From: Actinomycetales bacterium
Lineage (GTDB): Bacteria > Actinomycetota > Actinomycetes > S36-B12
NCBI GenBank assembly: GCA_017849335.1
Contig: JAFIHP010000329.1
Location: 1-23,414, forward strand
DNA: 23,414 bases
Direction: 5' to 3'
In this document: one piece after another, positions 20,830 to 23,414 of the stretch
Numbering within the stretch: the first letter of the stretch is position 1
Layout of the letters: every line of letters begins with the position of its first letter
Made by a program: the position numbers and the translations under genes
The notes under the pieces: model-generated
Seen by the model: the letters and a program-made list of their open reading frames with translations, nothing else
What the model was told of the DNA's origin: nothing
The model's database searches: none

Positions 20830-22305
20830 ATGACCGACCAGCTGTCCGCCCGCGTCTTCCCCAAGCTCTACCGCGACTCGGTGACCTTGATGGCGCTCGC
20901 CTCGGCCGCGCAGCGGATCGATGGCGTGCGGCAGGTGGGAGCGGTCATGGCGACACCCGCGAACCTGGCGATCCTCCGCGAGTCCGACATGCTCCCGCCG
21001 GAGATCTCCCCCGCGCCGGACGACCTGCTGGTGGTCGTCCGGGCCGATGGCGCCGATGCGGGCGACGCGGCCGTCGCTGTCGTGGAGGCCGGGCTCACGT
21101 CCGCCGAGACCACGCCCGGCACGGTCGCCGAGGTGCGTCCCGCGACCGTGCGGGAGGGGCTGATCCGCGACGAGGCCCTCACCGTCGCCGCAGTGTCGAC
21201 CCCCGGCACCTACGCGCCGGTCGTCGTCGAGCAGGCGCTGCGCGGCGGGCTGCACGTGTTCTGCTTCTCGGACAACGTGCCCGTCGAGGACGAGATCCGC
21301 CTCAAGCAGATCGCGGTGAGCTCCCGTCGGCTGCTCATGGGCCCAGACTGCGGGACAGCCGTGCTCGACGGCGTCCCGCTCGGCTTCGCCAACGTCCTTC
21401 GCCCCGGACCCGTCGCGATCGTCGCGGCGTCGGGCACCGGAGCGCAGGAAGTGGCGTGCCTCCTGGACGCCGCGGGCATCGGCGTCGCCCAGGTCATCGG
21501 CGTGGGCGGCCGCGATCTGACGGCCGAGGTGGGCGCGTTGATGACGAACCTCGCTCTGGACCTCGTCGCCGACGATCCCGACGTCGGAGCCGTCGTCCTG
21601 GTCTCCAAGCCGCCCGCTGCCGCCGTGGCCGCACAGGTCCTCGACCGGCTCGGGGCGCTCGGGACGCCGACCGTGGCCTGCCTGCTGGGCGAGGCCGACA
21701 TCGACGGTCCGGTCGTCGTCCGCGGCACGCTCGAGGGCGGTGCCGCCGCCGTCGCGAGCCTCCTCGGCTCGGCGCTCGACCTCGACGACTCGGCCGGAGC
21801 CGACGCCCTGCGCGCCCTCGACGTTCCCGCCGCGCGCGGGGTCCTCGGGCTGTACACCGGAGGAACGCTCGCGGGCGAGACGAAGGTGATCCTGCGACGC
21901 GCGGGGGTCAGCGCGGAGATCCTGGACCTCGGCGACGACGAGTACACCGCCGGCCGACCCCACCCGATGATCGACCCGGCCGCCCGCGCGGACCGTGTCG
22001 CCGCGGCCGGGAGACGGCCGGACATCGGTGTCGTGCTCGTCGATCTGGTGCTCGGGCACGGGTCGGCCGACGACCCGGCCACGCCGCTGGCCCACGCGGC
22101 CGCTCGCGCCCTGTCGGATGCGCGCGCCGACGGTCGCCGGCTCCTGGTGGTCGGCTCGGTCTGCGGCACGTCAGCAGACCCCCAGGGTCGTGACCGGCAA
22201 CGGCGGATCCTCGAGGACGCCGGGGTGCTCGTGTTCGCGTCCAACGCCGCCGCGGCGCGCTTCGCCGTGGCGGTCGTCACGTCGACCTCGGAGGTGCAGC
22301 AGTGA
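20830..22305 (+). CDS. fdrA: FdrA (AllF-like), acyl-CoA synthetase-like protein
   Basis: 491 aa, slightly shorter than E. coli FdrA. ATG at 20830 follows CAGGAG (20819-20824). The sequence resembles succinyl-CoA synthetase alpha folds: a CoA-binding-like N-terminal half, LLMGPDCGTAVLDGVPLGFAN (168-188), GPVAIVAASGTGAQEVACLL (193-212), VIGVGGRDL (222-230), then a ligase-like part with GLYTGGTLAGE (340-350), DLGDDEYTAGRPHPMIDP (366-383) and VGSVCGTSADPQGRDRQ (441-457). FdrA proteins are not proven acyl-CoA synthetases. In E. coli, FdrA with DUF1116 and DUF2877 partners is associated with oxamate carbamoyltransferase, producing carbamoyl phosphate. The stop overlaps the DUF1116 start (GTGA). Confidence 0.93.
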   Translation: MTDQLSARVFPKLYRDSVTLMALASAAQRIDGVRQVGAVMATPANLAILRESDMLPPEISPAPDDLLVVVRADGADAGDAAVAVVEAGLTSAETTPGTVAEVRPATVREGLIRDEALTVAAVSTPGTYAPVVVEQALRGGLHVFCFSDNVPVEDEIRLKQIAVSSRRLLMGPDCGTAVLDGVPLGFANVLRPGPVAIVAASGTGAQEVACLLDAAGIGVAQVIGVGGRDLTAEVGALMTNLALDLVADDPDVGAVVLVSKPPAAAVAAQVLDRLGALGTPTVACLLGEADIDGPVVVRGTLEGGAAAVASLLGSALDLDDSAGADALRALDVPAARGVLGLYTGGTLAGETKVILRRAGVSAEILDLGDDEYTAGRPHPMIDPAARADRVAAAGRRPDIGVVLVDLVLGHGSADDPATPLAHAAARALSDARADGRRLLVVGSVCGTSADPQGRDRQRRILEDAGVLVFASNAAAARFAVAVVTSTSEVQQ

Positions 22306-23414
22306 TCGCCGGAGGAGTCCGCGTCCTGAACGTCGGCCTGCCGCTCATCGTCGGCGCGGTACCCGACAGCGACGTCATCCAGCTCGACTGGCGGCCGCCG
22401 GCCTTCGGCGACGCCGAGGCAGGGCGGCTGATGGCCGGTCTGCAGACGGCCCAGACGCGGGCCGCGAACGAGCGCGCCGTCGAGCTGATGCAGTCGGTCC
22501 GACCTCAGCTCGTCGGCGTCCGCGCGGCACGAGAGGTCGTGCCCGGCATGGATGCTGGTCGGCTCCTGCTGCACGCCGGCCCGCCCATCGCCGTCGAGCG
22601 CATGTGCGGTCCGATGCTCGGTGCCCTGATGGGTGCCTGCGTGTTCGAGGGATGGGCCGCGTCGGCGGACGAGGCGCTCGCACTGCTGCGGGACGGGCGC
22701 ATCGCCGTCGATCCCTGCCACCATCACGCCACCGTCGGCCCGATGGCCGGAGTCGTGTCGCCGTCGATGCCGGTCGTGGTGGTGGAGGACGGCGGGCGGC
22801 GGGCGTTCGCGACGCTGAACGAAGGCCTGGGGAAGGTGCTCCGGTTCGGCGCGTACGACGCGGAGGTGATCGAGCGGCTGACGTGGATGCGCGACGTGCT
22901 GGGGCCGGTGGTCGACGCCGCCCTGGCGACCGCGGGCCCGGTCGACGTCACGTCCCTCGTTGCCCAGGCGTTGACGATGGGCGACGAGGGCCACAACCGG
23001 AACGTCGCTGCGACGAGCCTGCTCAGCCGGCGGCTGGCGCCGGTCGTCGCCCCCCTGGACGGGGGGCCGGAGGTCCTGGGCTTCCTGGCCCGCAACGACC
23101 ACTTCATGCTGAACGTCTCGATGGCAGCGGCGAAGCTCTCCGCGGACGCCGGCATGGGGGTCCCGGGGTCGTCGGTCGTCACGACGATGAGCCGCAACGG
23201 GGTCGAGTTCGGGCTGCGGGTGTCCGGCACCGGCGACGCGTGGTTCACGGCGCCGGTCGGCCCCGCCGACGGGCTGTTCTTCCCGGGCTACTCGATCGCC
23301 GACGCCAATCCGGACCTCGGCGACTCGGCGATCACCGAGACGGTCGGCCTGGGCGGGTTCGCCATGGCGGCTGCCTCCGCGATCACGCAGTTCGTCGGGG
23401 GGACGCCCGACGAT
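22302..23414 (+). CDS. DUF1116 protein (YlbE/AllG-like), truncated by the window end
   Basis: Open from GTG at 22302-22304, which overlaps the fdrA TGA (GTGA), through the last base: 371 codons with no stop. The N-terminal VRVLNVGLPLIVGAV and VIQLDWRPPAFGD, the motif DPCHHHATVGPMAGVVSPSMPV (from residue 137, with C139 and H140-H142; relatives have HPCHDH), NEGLGKVLRFGAY, GDEGHNRN and LARNDHFMLN are DUF1116 features. The E. coli homologue is about 420 aa, so roughly 50 residues are missing at the right edge. It is the third member of the FdrA-type trio. GGAGGAG follows the start rather than preceding it, so translation probably depends on coupling to fdrA. Confidence 0.9.
   Translation, partial: MIAGGVRVLNVGLPLIVGAVPDSDVIQLDWRPPAFGDAEAGRLMAGLQTAQTRAANERAVELMQSVRPQLVGVRAAREVVPGMDAGRLLLHAGPPIAVERMCGPMLGALMGACVFEGWAASADEALALLRDGRIAVDPCHHHATVGPMAGVVSPSMPVVVVEDGGRRAFATLNEGLGKVLRFGAYDAEVIERLTWMRDVLGPVVDAALATAGPVDVTSLVAQALTMGDEGHNRNVAATSLLSRRLAPVVAPLDGGPEVLGFLARNDHFMLNVSMAAAKLSADAGMGVPGSSVVTTMSRNGVEFGLRVSGTGDAWFTAPVGPADGLFFPGYSIADANPDLGDSAITETVGLGGFAMAAASAITQFVGGTPDD

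Noticed and set aside
20464..23102. Long minus-strand frames opposite DUF2877, fdrA and DUF1116
   Set aside because: Antisense to three well-matched family members; no start signals or domains.
1..23414. CRISPR arrays, tRNA/rRNA genes, insertion sequences, prophage or integrase genes
   Set aside because: Read for repeats with regular spacing, CCA-ended cloverleaf-like regions and transposase or integrase motifs; none was seen.

Overview
The window is very GC-rich, uses many GTG starts and 4-nt GTGA stop/start overlaps, and codes for typical actinobacterial families: an ECF42 sigma factor with a DGPF protein, NDH-2, a Septum_form protein, DUF1269, and a pseudokinase–flippase fusion. It is most likely the chromosome of a Micrococcales-type actinomycete, Cellulomonas-like by general impression; genus is inference. 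I see no rRNA, tRNA, CRISPR, IS element, integrase or attachment site, so this reads as ordinary chromosome with some accessory metabolism.

Layout. Positions 20-9722 are one long run of minus-strand genes. Read in their own direction they are: DUF1269 protein, pseudokinase/flippase fusion, lipoprotein with a peptidoglycan-binding domain, MASE1-PAS-GGDEF-EAL protein, PemK/MazF-like protein, YczE-type membrane protein, cupin-like lipoprotein, MoeA. The last five are tightly packed and probably co-transcribed. A 313-bp divergent region (9723-10035) separates this run from a secreted Septum_form protein (+). That gene meets an NDH-2 gene (-) tail to tail on a shared CTAG, and an Uup-like ABC-F ATPase lies upstream of ndh.

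From 14113 an apparently leaderless FkbM-type methyltransferase (+) is followed by a zinc-ribbon/single-TM protein (+). The latter overlaps the 3' end of the ECF42 sigma gene (-) by 32 bp. The sigma gene is translationally coupled to an upstream DGPF/YCII gene. Divergent from that pair is a hemerythrin-like gene (+) with a SigB/SigF-like promoter sequence.

The right end (18313-23414) is the most interesting part. A PucR-family regulator (-) is divergent from DUF2877 - FdrA - DUF1116 (+). The last gene runs off the window and begins in a GTGA overlap with fdrA. These three families match E. coli YlbF/FdrA/YlbE (AllH/AllF/AllG), linked to oxamate carbamoyltransferase in allantoin use. The cluster is therefore likely a purine/ureide nitrogen or carbamoyl-transfer module under PucR control. 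A carbamate kinase would be expected beyond the right edge.
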